This document shows positions 7,595 through 17,448 of a stretch of 27,443 nucleotides of DNA, in pieces. The stretch spans positions 1-27,443 of the forward strand of contig CAJWLW010000034.1 of assembly GCA_913042885.1 (NCBI GenBank), written 5' to 3'. Source of the DNA: an uncultured Lentisphaeria bacterium. Lineage in GTDB: Bacteria; Verrucomicrobiota; Lentisphaeria; JABSQK01; CAJWLW01. The translations under genes and the position numbers were made by a program. The notes under the pieces were generated by a model. It ran no database searches, was not told where the DNA came from, and was given only the letters and a program-made list of their open reading frames with translations. Position 1 is the stretch's first letter. Each line of letters opens with the position of its first letter.

Positions 7595-9988
7595 ATGTCT
7601 GACCTCCAGTCGGCGCTTCGAGAGTATTTTGGACACGAGGCTTTCCTAGACGGACAGGAATCCGTCATCGCCCGCATCGTCGCTGGCGAAGACATCTGTG
7701 TCATCATGCCGACTGGCGCCGGCAAATCGCTGTGCTACCAGCTGCCCGCAATGGTCCGACCAGGCTATACCCTGGTCATTTCTCCGCTCATCTCGCTGAT
7801 GAAGGACCAGGTCGACGCCCTCACCCAGAAGGAGATCCCGGCGGCATGCATCAACAGCGCCATTCCGCCCAGCGAACGCCAGGCGATCATGCAGGAGATG
7901 TACAGCGGCACAACCCGGTTGCTCTATGTCGCTCCCGAACGCTTGCGGACCCGCGATTTCCGCAATTTCATTGCCCAGATGCCGCCCGAACTGCTGGTCA
8001 TTGACGAAGCGCACTGCATCAGCCAGTGGGGCCATGATTTCAGGCCGGATTATGCGCGTATCGGCGCTTTTGTCGAGGAGTCCGGCATCGAGCAGGTAGC
8101 CGCTTTCACCGCGACCGCGACGCCGGTAGTGAAGGAGGATATCCTGCAGCAGCTGAGGCGGCCACAGATGGATGTGTTCGTCACCGGCTTCACCCGCCCC
8201 AACCTGGCGTTCACTACTGTGACGTGTCGCAACAACGAGGACAAGTTCGACTTTGTCGAGGCGCAGCTGCGCGATCCGCAACCAACGATCATTTATGCCT
8301 CGACCCGCAAGAATGTCGACGAGCTTGGCAGCCGTACACGCTGCATCACCTATCACGCTGGGCTGCCGGACCAGGAACGTCACGACGCCCAGGACCGTTT
8401 CATGAACGATGCCTGCCCGGTGATCGCCGCCACCAACGCTTTCGGCATGGGCATCGACCGCCCGGATATCCGCCGCGTCGTGCACTTCAATATTCCCGGC
8501 AGCCTCGAAGCGTATTATCAGGAAGCCGGACGCGCCGGGCGCGACGGCGAAGACGCCACCTGCAGCCTGCTCGTCAGCCACCAGGACAGGTTCATTCACG
8601 AGTTTCTCATCGAGATGAACAACCCGCCGGAATCAATCGTCTATTCAACCTATCGGACCCTGCAGAAACTGGCGGACGAGCGCGATAGCGTTAGTTTAGA
8701 AATCACCCAGTCAGAGCTCGCCGAAATCGTGCCGGACGCCCGCGGCGACACCCAGATCAGCGCGGCACTCAAGATCCTTGAAAAGAACGATTACGTGCTC
8801 CGCAGCTTCCGCCAGCAGAACCGCGGCCTTCTGCGGCTGAGCCGTGATTTTCAGGAGTTGTACGCAAAGTACCCGAAGGGCGATTCGCAGCGCAGTGTTT
8901 TCATCCATGGCATCATCAACCGCTGGAGTAACGATCTGTTCGAGGGCGTGCCGTGCACCTACGGGGAGCTTTGCGGCGTCACCAGGCTCAACGACGCTCA
9001 GGTCAAGCGGGTCGTGCGCGCACTCAACGGCGACGACATCCTCTGGGTGCCACCTTTCGCCGGCCGCGGCGTCAGCCTGACGCGGCCGCAGATTATCGAT
9101 CCCGTCATTGATTTCACCGAGGCCCATCTGCATGCCCGCCTCGAACGCCAGCGGCTCGAGGACATGATGAAGTATCCGACCACGCCCCTGTGCCGGCAAC
9201 GCTTCATCGTCGACTACTTCGGCGAGACCGTCGGTGACTGGGTCTGCCGGATCTGTGACCGTTGCACCAGCCACGACCACGCCGAGCGCCGTGAGCCGAC
9301 GGCCGCCGAAAATGGCATCATCGTCGCCATTCTCACGGCTGTCCAGGAGCTCAACGGCCGCTTTGGCCGCAGCCGCATTGCACAGGTGCTGGCTGGCTCG
9401 AAAAACGCCGAGGTCATGCGGTCCGGTCTCAACCACCGCAACTCGTATGGCGCGCTGAGTCAGTGCGATCAGCCATTACTCATCAAGATGATCGATTCCC
9501 TGCGCGACGGTGGTTGCCTGGCCACCGTCGGCGAGACCAAGTACCCGCTCATCTCGCTCACCGACCTCGGCCGCGACGTCATGGCCGGGTCCACGACTGT
9601 GCCGCTGGTGTTCCATTCGTTCGATGAGGTCAAGCCCAAGACCTCGACGTCGCGCCGCCGTCGCAAGAACGGCAGCGGTACCGCAAAAAAGACTGCGCGG
9701 GCGGCCGCGACGTCGCGCGACATGCTTGCCGATGACTTCGCCCCCGACGCCGGTATGAACGATTTGTACGAACGCCTTTGCGAACTCCGCACCGATATCG
9801 CCAGCCGCCGCCGCCTGCTCCCCTACCAGGTATTTCACAACGAAACGTTGCGCCAGCTCGCGGATCAAACGCCGTTGACCGCTGCCGAGGCGCGGAGCAT
9901 CAAGGGCATCGGCGGCAAGAAAGAGCGGACGCTGCTACCCCAATTCCTTGCCGAAATTGAAAAATGGCGACAGGAAAATGCCGGGTAA
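7595..9988 (+). CDS. recQ: RecQ-family ATP-dependent DNA helicase, 797 residues
   Basis: A superfamily 2, 3'-5' DNA helicase of the RecQ family, acting in recombination and fork repair. The core (1-335) has motif 0 (FLDGQ, 17-21), Walker A GAGKS (41-45), DEAHCISQWGHDFRPDY (137-153), AFTATAT (170-176), NAFGMGIDRP (281-290) and YYQEAGRAGRDG (307-318). The zinc-binding cysteines are Cys533, Cys551, Cys554 and Cys557. In E. coli RecQ this cluster directly follows the helicase core; here about 190 residues with helical, winged-helix-like character (about 345-525) intervene. After a basic linker (685-705) comes an HRDC domain (about 721-793, ending KGIGGKKERTLLPQFL). It starts on the base after the pgsA stop, so it is co-transcribed with it. 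RecQ identity is secure; the equivalence to E. coli RecQ in function is less so. Confidence 0.93.
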   Translation: MSDLQSALREYFGHEAFLDGQESVIARIVAGEDICVIMPTGAGKSLCYQLPAMVRPGYTLVISPLISLMKDQVDALTQKEIPAACINSAIPPSERQAIMQEMYSGTTRLLYVAPERLRTRDFRNFIAQMPPELLVIDEAHCISQWGHDFRPDYARIGAFVEESGIEQVAAFTATATPVVKEDILQQLRRPQMDVFVTGFTRPNLAFTTVTCRNNEDKFDFVEAQLRDPQPTIIYASTRKNVDELGSRTRCITYHAGLPDQERHDAQDRFMNDACPVIAATNAFGMGIDRPDIRRVVHFNIPGSLEAYYQEAGRAGRDGEDATCSLLVSHQDRFIHEFLIEMNNPPESIVYSTYRTLQKLADERDSVSLEITQSELAEIVPDARGDTQISAALKILEKNDYVLRSFRQQNRGLLRLSRDFQELYAKYPKGDSQRSVFIHGIINRWSNDLFEGVPCTYGELCGVTRLNDAQVKRVVRALNGDDILWVPPFAGRGVSLTRPQIIDPVIDFTEAHLHARLERQRLEDMMKYPTTPLCRQRFIVDYFGETVGDWVCRICDRCTSHDHAERREPTAAENGIIVAILTAVQELNGRFGRSRIAQVLAGSKNAEVMRSGLNHRNSYGALSQCDQPLLIKMIDSLRDGGCLATVGETKYPLISLTDLGRDVMAGSTTVPLVFHSFDEVKPKTSTSRRRRKNGSGTAKKTARAAATSRDMLADDFAPDAGMNDLYERLCELRTDIASRRRLLPYQVFHNETLRQLADQTPLTAAEARSIKGIGGKKERTLLPQFLAEIEKWRQENAG

Positions 9989-10097
9989 ATGGGACATGTA
10001 GTGGCTGTAAAATTCTGTGGCACCGCCGGCTCGGCCGAAAATGCGACACTTAACGTACCGACTTTCCATCCTTTCCCTGCGCATCAATCTTAGAACT

Positions 10098-12674
10098 ATG
10101 ACTACGCTTCGCTGTATCTTCGTCAGCTTGCTGCTCGCAGGCTGCGCCCGCGAACCAGAGCCCGCCGGACCTGTGGCTGCTGACGACCACGCCGGGGCCA
10201 CGCCGCTGCGACCCGGCCGCGGCATCGACGTTGTCGCCAAGTCCGTGCCGCTGTCGTTGAACGCGGTAATTCTCGAACTGCCCGATGTTGCGAAGTTCGC
10301 ATCACCCTTCACTACCGCTACCGTGCCGCCGACGGGCGGGCGTCTCGCTGTCGAGTTGCCTGCCGGATCGGAGACCGAGGCTCTGTCCGGCAGCATTGCC
10401 GCAACGCTGCGTGTTCCGCATGCCGGCACGTATCACCTCTGGGCCCACGTCTACTGGCGCGATGAATGCAGCAACTCGATGGGGCTGCAACTCGGAAATG
10501 CCATGGCACGGACGTTCGGACAGGACCAGATCTTTGATTCCTGGCACTGGGTGCGTGCCGGTACTTTCGAGCTCGCGCCGGGAAGCCACAACGTCAGACT
10601 TCTCGAACGCGAAGACGGCGTTGCGATCGATTACCTGCTGGCCACCATGCTGGACTACGAACCTGGAACCGCTCCACGTGCTGGCCCCGGCCAACAGGCG
10701 CCGCAACGTTTTGCCGACGCCTTCCTGCGTTCGCCCGGTCACGGTCACGACGACTGGACGCTGGAGGGTGACTGGAAAATCGATTTCACCTTCGATCCCA
10801 ACTGGGTACCCAATCAGTTCGCGCTCGTCGGTCGCGCGACGACAACACCCGCTACCGCGCTGATCAAGGATCATGACTGGTCCGGCTGCCGCCTGGCGTT
10901 CAGCGTGTTGCCGCTCGAGCCGGGAACCTTCGGCGCGGTGCTCGACGTCGGCAGCGATGCCGTCCACGTCCGTATCGACGTCGATCACGAAAGCAGCCGC
11001 GTTCGGGTCGGCCGTGCCGAAGGGACTGCTGCCATCGAGATCGACCAGTGGCACCGGGTCGAAATTTTTCGATGGGCGTGGCTGGTTGAGGTTCTGGTCG
11101 ACGGCGAAACAGTCTGTCGCGACACGTCGTTGTCCCTGGGCGGCGGCAGCGTTGGGCTGGCGATCGACGAAGGCGCCGCCGTCTTCGATGACGTTGAAGT
11201 CGACGGTATTGCATGGGAGTTCGACGACGGGGAGCACGGCACCATTGCCTGGCAACTCAGCAAGGATGCCGAGTGGTATCGTGCAGACGTCGAGCACCCG
11301 ACAGGTGACACCGCGCAGCCGCAAGCCGTTTTGTCCGGCCGCAAGGGCTGGATCGCGCCGAACCTCGAAGATCGGACGCCGGCAGCGATGTTCGTAGAGT
11401 CAACGGAAGATGACCGGCTCATTCAATACGACAATGCCGAATCCTTCCGCCTGCACTCCGGCACCGAGTTGCAGCGTGTTGCTGTGCGCTATCGCGATCC
11501 GCGACCGGCGTTTTATCGAATCGGGCCATTCCATTTCACCAGCCGCTCTCTGCCGGATCCTGATTACCTCGACTTCACCGAGGAAGAGATGACCGCAATG
11601 AAAGCAGCACCCGATGCAGCCAAGATCAAACGCAAACCGCGCACCTACCCCGTGGTCGGCAGCGGAAAGACTGCGTGGCCGGTCGAACGCGGCAGCTGGT
11701 GGGTCGCCAACGGCGTCCTCACTGGTCGCGGACCGGACGCTGTTTTGCGGAGTGCGCAGGATGTGATCGGGCCGTTCGAGATGTCCTTCCGCTTACGGCT
11801 TAAATCAGCAGAGACACAGTTCGGCGTAGAGATATACGGCCAGGGCGACACAAGGGGGGTGCTGGTGGATCTGCACGACATGACACCGAAAGACACCGCA
11901 TGGCACAACGTCCTGCTGCGGGTTGTCGGGCATGAATTGTCGATGCGCATCGACGCCGGCACATCGCAAACCATTGCCATCCCGTCACCAGTCGGCGGCC
12001 AACTGCGATTGCAGATTCCGCAGGGACAGATCGAGCTCGATGACATCGAAATCCGCCTGCAGCGCGATTGGGCGAATGGCTTCACCAGCACCTTTGACCG
12101 TCGTGAAACGGTTTGGCGACGTTCGGGCACGTGGATCGACCACGGCGGTATTTCCTGTGTTCTGGCCTCGAGCTGGGTGAGCCTCAAGGCAGAGGAGGGC
12201 GAGGGATTCCTGAGGTCGAAACGCGTCATCGGCCCGAACCTGCTGGTCGCTTTCGATATCGAGGAAAACTCCGACTGGTTCGGTTGGGACACTGCCCCCA
12301 GCCACGTTCATCATCCGTTCGACAACGTCTGTATCATACTCAACGGCGCGGACTCCGCAGACGAGATGTACCGGCTCGAGGTGAATGCCCGCAACCGCGA
12401 AGAAACAGTGTTGTACCGTCGCGGTCGAAAAGTTGCCGTGACCGCCCAGGACAACTCGTTTCCAATTCGCCACAAGGGCGGCCACGCACCCTACGCACCG
12501 CGTCGCAACCGCATCACATTGATCAAACTGGACGGGACAGTGACGGCGTACATCAACGGCAAGCAGGTATTGTCCTATATCGATTCCGAACCGTTGCCGG
12601 TAGATCGTGGCGGCATCGGCGGTTACGCGACCAGCATCAACTTCAGTCACGTGACGATGCGCGGTATTGATTGA
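10098..12674 (+). CDS. Large lipoprotein with a CBM-like domain and several LamG/DUF1080-like domains
   Basis: No family name can be given with certainty. The chosen ATG gives a short lipoprotein signal (MTTLRCIFVSLLLAGC) with the lipid-modified Cys at residue 16, which an upstream in-frame extension to 10017 would bury. The mature protein (858 residues in all) starts with a galactose-binding-like sandwich (about 70-195) bearing YHLWAHVYWRD, WHWVRAGTFELAPGSHNVRL and REDGVAIDYLL. Several concanavalin-like repeats follow (about 205-380, 515-655 and 665-858), each with the VEVLVDGE or TAYINGKQV turn typical of LamG and 3-keto-disaccharide-hydrolase folds. No catalytic motif was recognised. It is probably a surface glycan-binding protein, common in PVC polysaccharide degraders. 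It stands alone, convergent with folB; the 109 bases before it show no clear promoter. Confidence 0.8.
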   Translation: MTTLRCIFVSLLLAGCAREPEPAGPVAADDHAGATPLRPGRGIDVVAKSVPLSLNAVILELPDVAKFASPFTTATVPPTGGRLAVELPAGSETEALSGSIAATLRVPHAGTYHLWAHVYWRDECSNSMGLQLGNAMARTFGQDQIFDSWHWVRAGTFELAPGSHNVRLLEREDGVAIDYLLATMLDYEPGTAPRAGPGQQAPQRFADAFLRSPGHGHDDWTLEGDWKIDFTFDPNWVPNQFALVGRATTTPATALIKDHDWSGCRLAFSVLPLEPGTFGAVLDVGSDAVHVRIDVDHESSRVRVGRAEGTAAIEIDQWHRVEIFRWAWLVEVLVDGETVCRDTSLSLGGGSVGLAIDEGAAVFDDVEVDGIAWEFDDGEHGTIAWQLSKDAEWYRADVEHPTGDTAQPQAVLSGRKGWIAPNLEDRTPAAMFVESTEDDRLIQYDNAESFRLHSGTELQRVAVRYRDPRPAFYRIGPFHFTSRSLPDPDYLDFTEEEMTAMKAAPDAAKIKRKPRTYPVVGSGKTAWPVERGSWWVANGVLTGRGPDAVLRSAQDVIGPFEMSFRLRLKSAETQFGVEIYGQGDTRGVLVDLHDMTPKDTAWHNVLLRVVGHELSMRIDAGTSQTIAIPSPVGGQLRLQIPQGQIELDDIEIRLQRDWANGFTSTFDRRETVWRRSGTWIDHGGISCVLASSWVSLKAEEGEGFLRSKRVIGPNLLVAFDIEENSDWFGWDTAPSHVHHPFDNVCIILNGADSADEMYRLEVNARNREETVLYRRGRKVAVTAQDNSFPIRHKGGHAPYAPRRNRITLIKLDGTVTAYINGKQVLSYIDSEPLPVDRGGIGGYATSINFSHVTMRGID

Positions 12675-12751
12675 CATACGCCTGTTATTTCATGCCGGCC
12701 CGGAATCGATCTAGTCACCGAGCATGCCGGTAGCGATTGTCAGCAACTTGC

Positions 12752-13093
12752 TCATGGCAGTTCAATCTCTACAGCTTCGGCGAAAGTCAGGGCAGCCGGC
12801 TTGCGGACTCGCACCACCGGTTCCGTGACACCGGAGGTCGATGTGACCAGTTCGAAGACAAAAGCCGCCACGCTTTCCAATAATTCATAATCCGTTTTGC
12901 GGAGTTCGCAACGGATGCGTTCTGCCAGCTCCTCGTAGTCGACACAGTCGTCCAGCGAATCGGACGCCGCCGCCGCCATTGCGTTGGCGGTGAACTCAAC
13001 GTCGATATGAATCGCCTGCCGTCTCGTACGTTCATGCAGGTGTACGCCGACGACCGTTTCCACCACCAGGTTGTGCAGTCGATATCGTGCCAT
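12752..13093 (-). CDS. folB: Dihydroneopterin aldolase
   Basis: A 113-residue FolB. It cleaves 7,8-dihydroneopterin to 6-hydroxymethyl-7,8-dihydropterin and glycolaldehyde in folate synthesis. Family landmarks are in register with the S. aureus enzyme: VGVHLHERTRRQ with Glu21, CVDYEEL with Tyr53, YELLESVA with Glu73 and VRVRKPAAL with Lys98 as the catalytic lysine. The usual length is about 120 residues, so the gene is complete. It follows folE by 46 bases on the same strand, placing two consecutive-pathway enzymes together. It is the last gene of a gltX-folE-folB unit; 77 bases separate its stop from the convergent lipoprotein gene and show no clear terminator. Confidence 0.93.
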   Translation of the reverse strand: MARYRLHNLVVETVVGVHLHERTRRQAIHIDVEFTANAMAAAASDSLDDCVDYEELAERIRCELRKTDYELLESVAAFVFELVTSTSGVTEPVVRVRKPAALTFAEAVEIELP

Positions 13094-13139
13094 TGTATTG
13101 CCGGGGGCAGTATCCTGCCGAATTTTGTTTACCGGGACA

Positions 13140-13682
13140 CTAATCGCGAATCAGGCTGAGGAACTCCGAGCGTGTCCGGTTGTGCGAACGAAATGCGCCG
13201 AGCATGCAGGAAGTGACCATGATCGAGTTCTGTTTCTCCACGCCCCGCATCATCATGCACAAGTGCCGAGCCTCGATCACCACGGCAACGCCGTCAGCGT
13301 TGACACTGGACATGATCGTCTCGGCAATCTGCTTGGTCAGCACCTCCTGAATCTGCAGGCGCCGGGCAAAAACTTCGACGATCCGTGCCAGTTTCGATAG
13401 TCCGAGCACCTTGCCTTTCGGCAGATAACCGACGTGGCATTTGCCGATGAACGGCAGCAAATGATGCTCACACAGGGAGTACAGCTCGATATTCTTGACG
13501 ATCACCATCTCATCGGTGTCCGTGTCGAAAATGGCGTCGCCGATGATCTTCCCGACGTCCTGCGTGTAGCCCTTGGTCAGGAACTCGAAGGCCCGTGCGG
13601 CACGCGCCGGTGTGTCCCGCAGGCCTTCACGATTCGGATCTTCGCCGATAGTTTCAATAATTTTTTTGAACTGTTCTTCCAT
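13140..13682 (-). CDS. folE: GTP cyclohydrolase I
   Basis: A 180-residue type I GTP cyclohydrolase. It converts GTP to 7,8-dihydroneopterin triphosphate and formate, the entry step to tetrahydrofolate. The zinc ligands are visible as Cys71 and His74 ([10 protein letters not shown]) and Cys142 (RHLCMMMRG), with catalytic His73 and His140. [21 protein letters not shown] and the closing [10 protein letters not shown] are family signatures. GGAAG precedes the ATG at a workable distance. It lies 14 bases downstream of gltX and upstream of folB. Present with folB, it supplies the pterin branch; the phosphatase, HPPK and DHPS steps are not in the window. Confidence 0.97.
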   Translation of the reverse strand: MEEQFKKIIETIGEDPNREGLRDTPARAARAFEFLTKGYTQDVGKIIGDAIFDTDTDEMVIVKNIELYSLCEHHLLPFIGKCHVGYLPKGKVLGLSKLARIVEVFARRLQIQEVLTKQIAETIMSSVNADGVAVVIEARHLCMMMRGVEKQNSIMVTSCMLGAFRSHNRTRSEFLSLIRD

Positions 13683-13696
13683 GATAATCTTCCCGT

Positions 13697-15298
13697 CTAT
13701 TCCTGTGCCGATGATCCGGCACAGAGGTTGTCAATGGCAAACTGCAGGCGGCGACAGGTGCGCTCGCGTCCCAGTACTGCCATAGTTTCATAGAGTCCGG
13801 CGCCGACATTGGTGCCGGTCACCGCTGCCCGGATCGCAGCGTTCAGCTTGCCTTGCCCCAGCCCGAGTTCCTCCGTGGTAGCGTGAATTGTTGCCTCGAT
13901 AGCGGCTTCGTCGAACGGCTCCCTTTCAGCGAGCGCGTCGGACAACTGCTGCAGGGCTGCCGCGACCCCGTCCTTCTGCAATGCCTTGCGTACCACCTTC
14001 TCGTCAAACTCTAGGTCATCGGTGAAGAAGTACGACCAGTCGGCAACATCGGTGAAGAGCTTGCAGCGCGACTGCATCAACTCTGCCACCGTCCGCAGTG
14101 GCGTTGAATCCGCCGCCGTTGCCCAGGGCTGCGACGCGACAAACGGCTGAATCACTTCAATGAAATCGTCCAGAGCAATCGCCGCGATGTACAGGCCATT
14201 GAGGTTCTTCAGCTTGTTGATATCCATTTGAGCTGCGGCACTGTTCACACGTTCGAGGGTAAACGCCGCCACCAGCTCGTCGCTTGTCATCTGCTCGCGA
14301 TCGTCACCCGGCGACCAACCGAGCAGGGTCAGGTAATTGAGCAAAGCCTCCGGCAGGTAACCCTTGGCGCGGAAATCGCCTACGTAGGCATCGCCGTCGC
14401 GCTTGCTGAACGGCTTGCCCTGGGCGTTGACGATCATCGGGAAATGACCGTAGGCCGGCGGTGTCGCGCCGAGGGCGCGGAAGAGCAGGATGTGGCGATA
14501 GGTGTTTTCGACATGATCGTCGCCGCGCAGAATTTCAGTGATGCCCTGCTCGATGTCGTCACAGACATTTGCCAGATGAAACACCGGGGTGCCGTCGCTG
14601 CGCACAATCACCTGGTCCTTGAGGCTGTCGAGTGGTTTGCGCAACTCGCCCTTGACCAGGTCGGTATAGACGATCTCGTACCGTCGAAATGTCATCGCCG
14701 CGACACCTTCAAACTGACGGCTCTCGCCGTCGAGCACCGCCTTGATGTCCGGGTCCAGCTCGTAAAGTATGGTGCCGCTTGCGTCGAGGAGTTGCAGCCC
14801 GTGGAAGCCGCCCAGGGCTCCGGCCTGCGGACTCGCTTTGCCTTTCTTCGTCAACAGGGCATACGAAACACCGGTGAAATCGATGACCACCGGTGTCTCG
14901 GCATGCAGCTCGAGCCGGACATCGCCGGCTTCGCGCACCTCCGGAATCGCGTCGCTGTCCCAAGGTATGCGGAATAGAGTCGCTTCGCCGCCCTCGCCCT
15001 TGGCGTGGCGGTAGGCGTGGCCGTCGGCCAGCAGTTGGTCCGCTGCTGCCGTGTGCGCGGCCAGACGGGCACTCTGGTACAGCGGCTCCTCGTCAAAGGC
15101 CAGCCCCAGCCATGCCATGACGTCAAGCAGTGAGGCGATCGCTGCCGGTGTCGAGCGTTCGCGGTCGGTGTCCTCGATGCGCAACAGAAATCGACCGCCC
15201 GTATGCCTGGCATAGAGCCAATTGAAAATAGCCGTGCGAATGTTGCCGATGTGGACTTCACCGGTTGGTGACGGCGCGAATCTGACGCGGTTGGACAT
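13697..15298 (-). CDS. gltX: Glutamyl-tRNA synthetase with atypical core insertion
   Basis: A class I aminoacyl-tRNA synthetase (533 residues) charging tRNA-Glu. It has [17 protein letters not shown] (7-23, HIGH motif), [10 protein letters not shown] (40-49), [17 protein letters not shown] (233-249), [11 protein letters not shown], and a KMSKS variant [10 protein letters not shown] (294-303). The C-terminal half has the anticodon-binding helices ([21 protein letters not shown]). Between residues about 95 and 212 it departs from the E. coli plan: the Cys-x-Cys ... Cys-x-His zinc-site pattern after the Tyr is absent, and a segment of roughly 100 residues ([12 protein letters not shown]..., [11 protein letters not shown]) intervenes before DLVKGEL. 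Typical length is 470-500. The PVFHLxNVxDDI pattern is like PVC GltX. It leads the gltX-folE-folB unit. The core motifs look functional; discriminating versus non-discriminating specificity cannot be told. Confidence 0.94.
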   Translation of the reverse strand: MSNRVRFAPSPTGEVHIGNIRTAIFNWLYARHTGGRFLLRIEDTDRERSTPAAIASLLDVMAWLGLAFDEEPLYQSARLAAHTAAADQLLADGHAYRHAKGEGGEATLFRIPWDSDAIPEVREAGDVRLELHAETPVVIDFTGVSYALLTKKGKASPQAGALGGFHGLQLLDASGTILYELDPDIKAVLDGESRQFEGVAAMTFRRYEIVYTDLVKGELRKPLDSLKDQVIVRSDGTPVFHLANVCDDIEQGITEILRGDDHVENTYRHILLFRALGATPPAYGHFPMIVNAQGKPFSKRDGDAYVGDFRAKGYLPEALLNYLTLLGWSPGDDREQMTSDELVAAFTLERVNSAAAQMDINKLKNLNGLYIAAIALDDFIEVIQPFVASQPWATAADSTPLRTVAELMQSRCKLFTDVADWSYFFTDDLEFDEKVVRKALQKDGVAAALQQLSDALAEREPFDEAAIEATIHATTEELGLGQGKLNAAIRAAVTGTNVGAGLYETMAVLGRERTCRRLQFAIDNLCAGSSAQE

Positions 15299-15352
15299 GG
15301 GAATACTTGTGGGTTACAGGTTTACAAGGTGGCTAATTTCGCGTGGCGCTCG

Positions 15353-15358
15353 TATAAT
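15353..15358 (+). promoter_or_regulatory. Consensus -10 box in the gltX / glycosyltransferase divergent gap
   Basis: A perfect TATAAT lies 62 bases before the ATG of the glycosyltransferase fusion gene, inside GTATAATAC, which reads GTATTATAC on the other strand. No good -35 lies 16-18 bases upstream. The near-symmetrical box could serve both the rightward glycosyltransferase genes and the leftward gltX operon; their start codons are 122 bases apart. Confidence 0.4.
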
Positions 15359-15420
15359 ACAACTGTCTGGTCCGGCGGGTTACTGTACCCTGATCAATCG
15401 AAACCGAACCTGCCTCTGTC

Positions 15421-17448
15421 ATGTCGTTGCTGTTGATTTTTATTGTGTATCTCGCCTGTGTCGTGCTGCTGGGCTTTTCCGGCGGGGTAGGGCGGGAGCC
15501 GATTTTGTGCTGTGCCGCATTTGTTACAGCGCATGCGTTGTTGTACGCCCTGGTCTTCCGCAAGCTCGAACGACACAGGGTGCTGGGCACGTCGATGGCG
15601 ATCATCGGCGTGGGTATTGCTCTGCGTCTGTGCTTTCTCTCCTATCCCGTGACCGACGACATGTACCGTTACGTCTGGGAGGGGCGCCTGCAGCTTCACG
15701 GCGATAATCCCTACGTCACCGCACCTGCCGCAAGCAAATATGCAGCGGTCGATCCGCTCTTCGACGATATTAGCCACAAGGACATGGCGACTGTCTACGG
15801 CCCCGTTGTCATGCTGATCTTCCGCGGCCTTGCAGCACTGTGCGACGGGCCGTTGTCTGCGGCGTCGCCTCTCGTCGTGTTCAAGCTGTTTTTCATGCTG
15901 TGCGAGATTGGCGTGCTCCTGCTGCTGCCTGTTCTCCTGCGGCAGTGGAACCGACCGCCGCACTGGGCCGCACTGTATGCCTGGAACCCGCTGATTCTAC
16001 TGTACGGCGCCGGTGAAGCACATCTCGACACGCTGCTCGTGCTGCTGATCGCCGTCGCCTTGTTTGCTCACGGCACCCGGTCACGCTGGCGATGGCTGCT
16101 GTTTCCCGCTGTCGGCTCAGCGGTCATGGTCAAGTACATTGCGATCGTCATGCTGCCGATGATGATCAATCGCCGCAACGCAGCCATGTTGGTGCTGCTG
16201 CCGTTGCCGGTCCTGGCCTTCCTGCCGTTCTGTCATCCGGACATGTTCGACAGCTTGCGGGCCTTCGGGGCTTCGATGCATTACAACGACGTGTTTCCTG
16301 CCGTCTTCCGTGTGCTGCCGCAGTGGGCCTACTTGCCGTTGATGCTGGCCTGCCTGCTTTCGGGTTTGTGGTGGACCTGGTTATTGCGCCAGACCGTGCC
16401 GATTGGCGCCATGGCCCTTGCCTGGATGTGGCTCCTGCTGTGCCTGCCGACCATGCACCCGTGGTACCTCATGCCGCTTATCCTGTTTCTGACCTACAGC
16501 CCGTCGCGAACGTGGTTCCTGCTTTCCGCTCTGCTCGGACTGCAGTTTTTCGTGCTTGGCTACCAGTTGGACACCGGCGTCTGGCGGCCCTTCGACTGGA
16601 TCTGGATCGCGCAGTTCCTGCCGATGTTCTTGCTCTACCTGTACGATCACAACCGGGCCGACCAGCCGTGGCTCGAACCAATGCCGCCACTGCAGTCCAT
16701 CGATATCGTCGTACCGACTCTGAATGAAGAAGCCGGGATTGAGCAACTCCTCACCGGCCTGCGGGAAGCCAAGGAAACATTGGTTGCGCAAAGCCGAATC
16801 GCCGCAGACAGGATCCGGGTCTATCTCGTCGATGGCGGCAGCAGTGACCGCACTCTCGAGATTGCCCGGCAGCAAGACGTCGAGATTCTGACCGTTGAGA
16901 AGCCCGGACGCGGCCATCAGTTCGCCGCCGGCGTCGATGCCGGAGATGGCGACCTGGTCGTCATGCTGCACGCCGACGCCAGGATATCCGTCGACACGCT
17001 CATCAAGCTGCAGGCTGCGGCCGAAAAACATCGAGGATTGCAGTGGGGCATTTTGGGCCACCGCTACACCCGCTCGACACTGAAAATGAAACTGATCGAG
17101 TTCAGTAATCGTTTTCGCTTCCACGTTGGCGGCATCGCTTTTGGCGACCAGGGCATCTTCGTGCGGCGCCTGTGCCTGGACCGTGTCGGTGGTGTTCCCC
17201 AGATTCGCCTGATGGAGGACGTCGAGTTGTCCTTGCGCCTGCTGCAGTGCCCCGGTCGTCGTGATCTCGGCAACTCTCTGACCGTCTCGACCCGGCGCTG
17301 GGAGCGCAAGAAGTTTACCGGCTATACCTTGCAGGTACTTCGGTTAGTTACAGAATACCTCGTCCGCCGCCGCGCCGGGGCCGACATTGCCATACTGACC
17401 GACCGCATGTACGCTACCTATTACGGCAAAGCAAAAGACTCGGCATGA
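15421..17448 (+). CDS. Fused membrane GT-C glycosyltransferase and TIGR04283-type GT2 glycosyltransferase
   Basis: A 675-residue protein of two glycosyltransferase halves. Residues 1-410 hold about ten membrane helices and a GT-C-type (GT87/DUF2029-like) signature, TDDMYRYVWEGRLQLHGDNPY (78-98), with Asp79/Asp80 as likely catalytic acid residues; such enzymes use polyprenyl-phosphate sugars. Residues 425-670 are a cytoplasmic GT-A domain with PTLNEEAGI (432-440), DGGSSDRT (471-478), HADARI (517-522), FGDQGIFVRR and IRLMEDVELSLRLL (595-608). This matches the TIGR04283 family annotated as arsenosugar biosynthesis or rSAM/selenodomain-associated transferase 2. The next gene, overlapping by ATGA, is TIGR04282, its usual companion. 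No arsM, arsS or radical-SAM gene is visible. The product is unknown; a lipid-linked or glycolipid glycan is one possibility. The reading frame runs through the junction unbroken. Confidence 0.88.
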   Translation: MSLLLIFIVYLACVVLLGFSGGVGREPILCCAAFVTAHALLYALVFRKLERHRVLGTSMAIIGVGIALRLCFLSYPVTDDMYRYVWEGRLQLHGDNPYVTAPAASKYAAVDPLFDDISHKDMATVYGPVVMLIFRGLAALCDGPLSAASPLVVFKLFFMLCEIGVLLLLPVLLRQWNRPPHWAALYAWNPLILLYGAGEAHLDTLLVLLIAVALFAHGTRSRWRWLLFPAVGSAVMVKYIAIVMLPMMINRRNAAMLVLLPLPVLAFLPFCHPDMFDSLRAFGASMHYNDVFPAVFRVLPQWAYLPLMLACLLSGLWWTWLLRQTVPIGAMALAWMWLLLCLPTMHPWYLMPLILFLTYSPSRTWFLLSALLGLQFFVLGYQLDTGVWRPFDWIWIAQFLPMFLLYLYDHNRADQPWLEPMPPLQSIDIVVPTLNEEAGIEQLLTGLREAKETLVAQSRIAADRIRVYLVDGGSSDRTLEIARQQDVEILTVEKPGRGHQFAAGVDAGDGDLVVMLHADARISVDTLIKLQAAAEKHRGLQWGILGHRYTRSTLKMKLIEFSNRFRFHVGGIAFGDQGIFVRRLCLDRVGGVPQIRLMEDVELSLRLLQCPGRRDLGNSLTVSTRRWERKKFTGYTLQVLRLVTEYLVRRRAGADIAILTDRMYATYYGKAKDSA

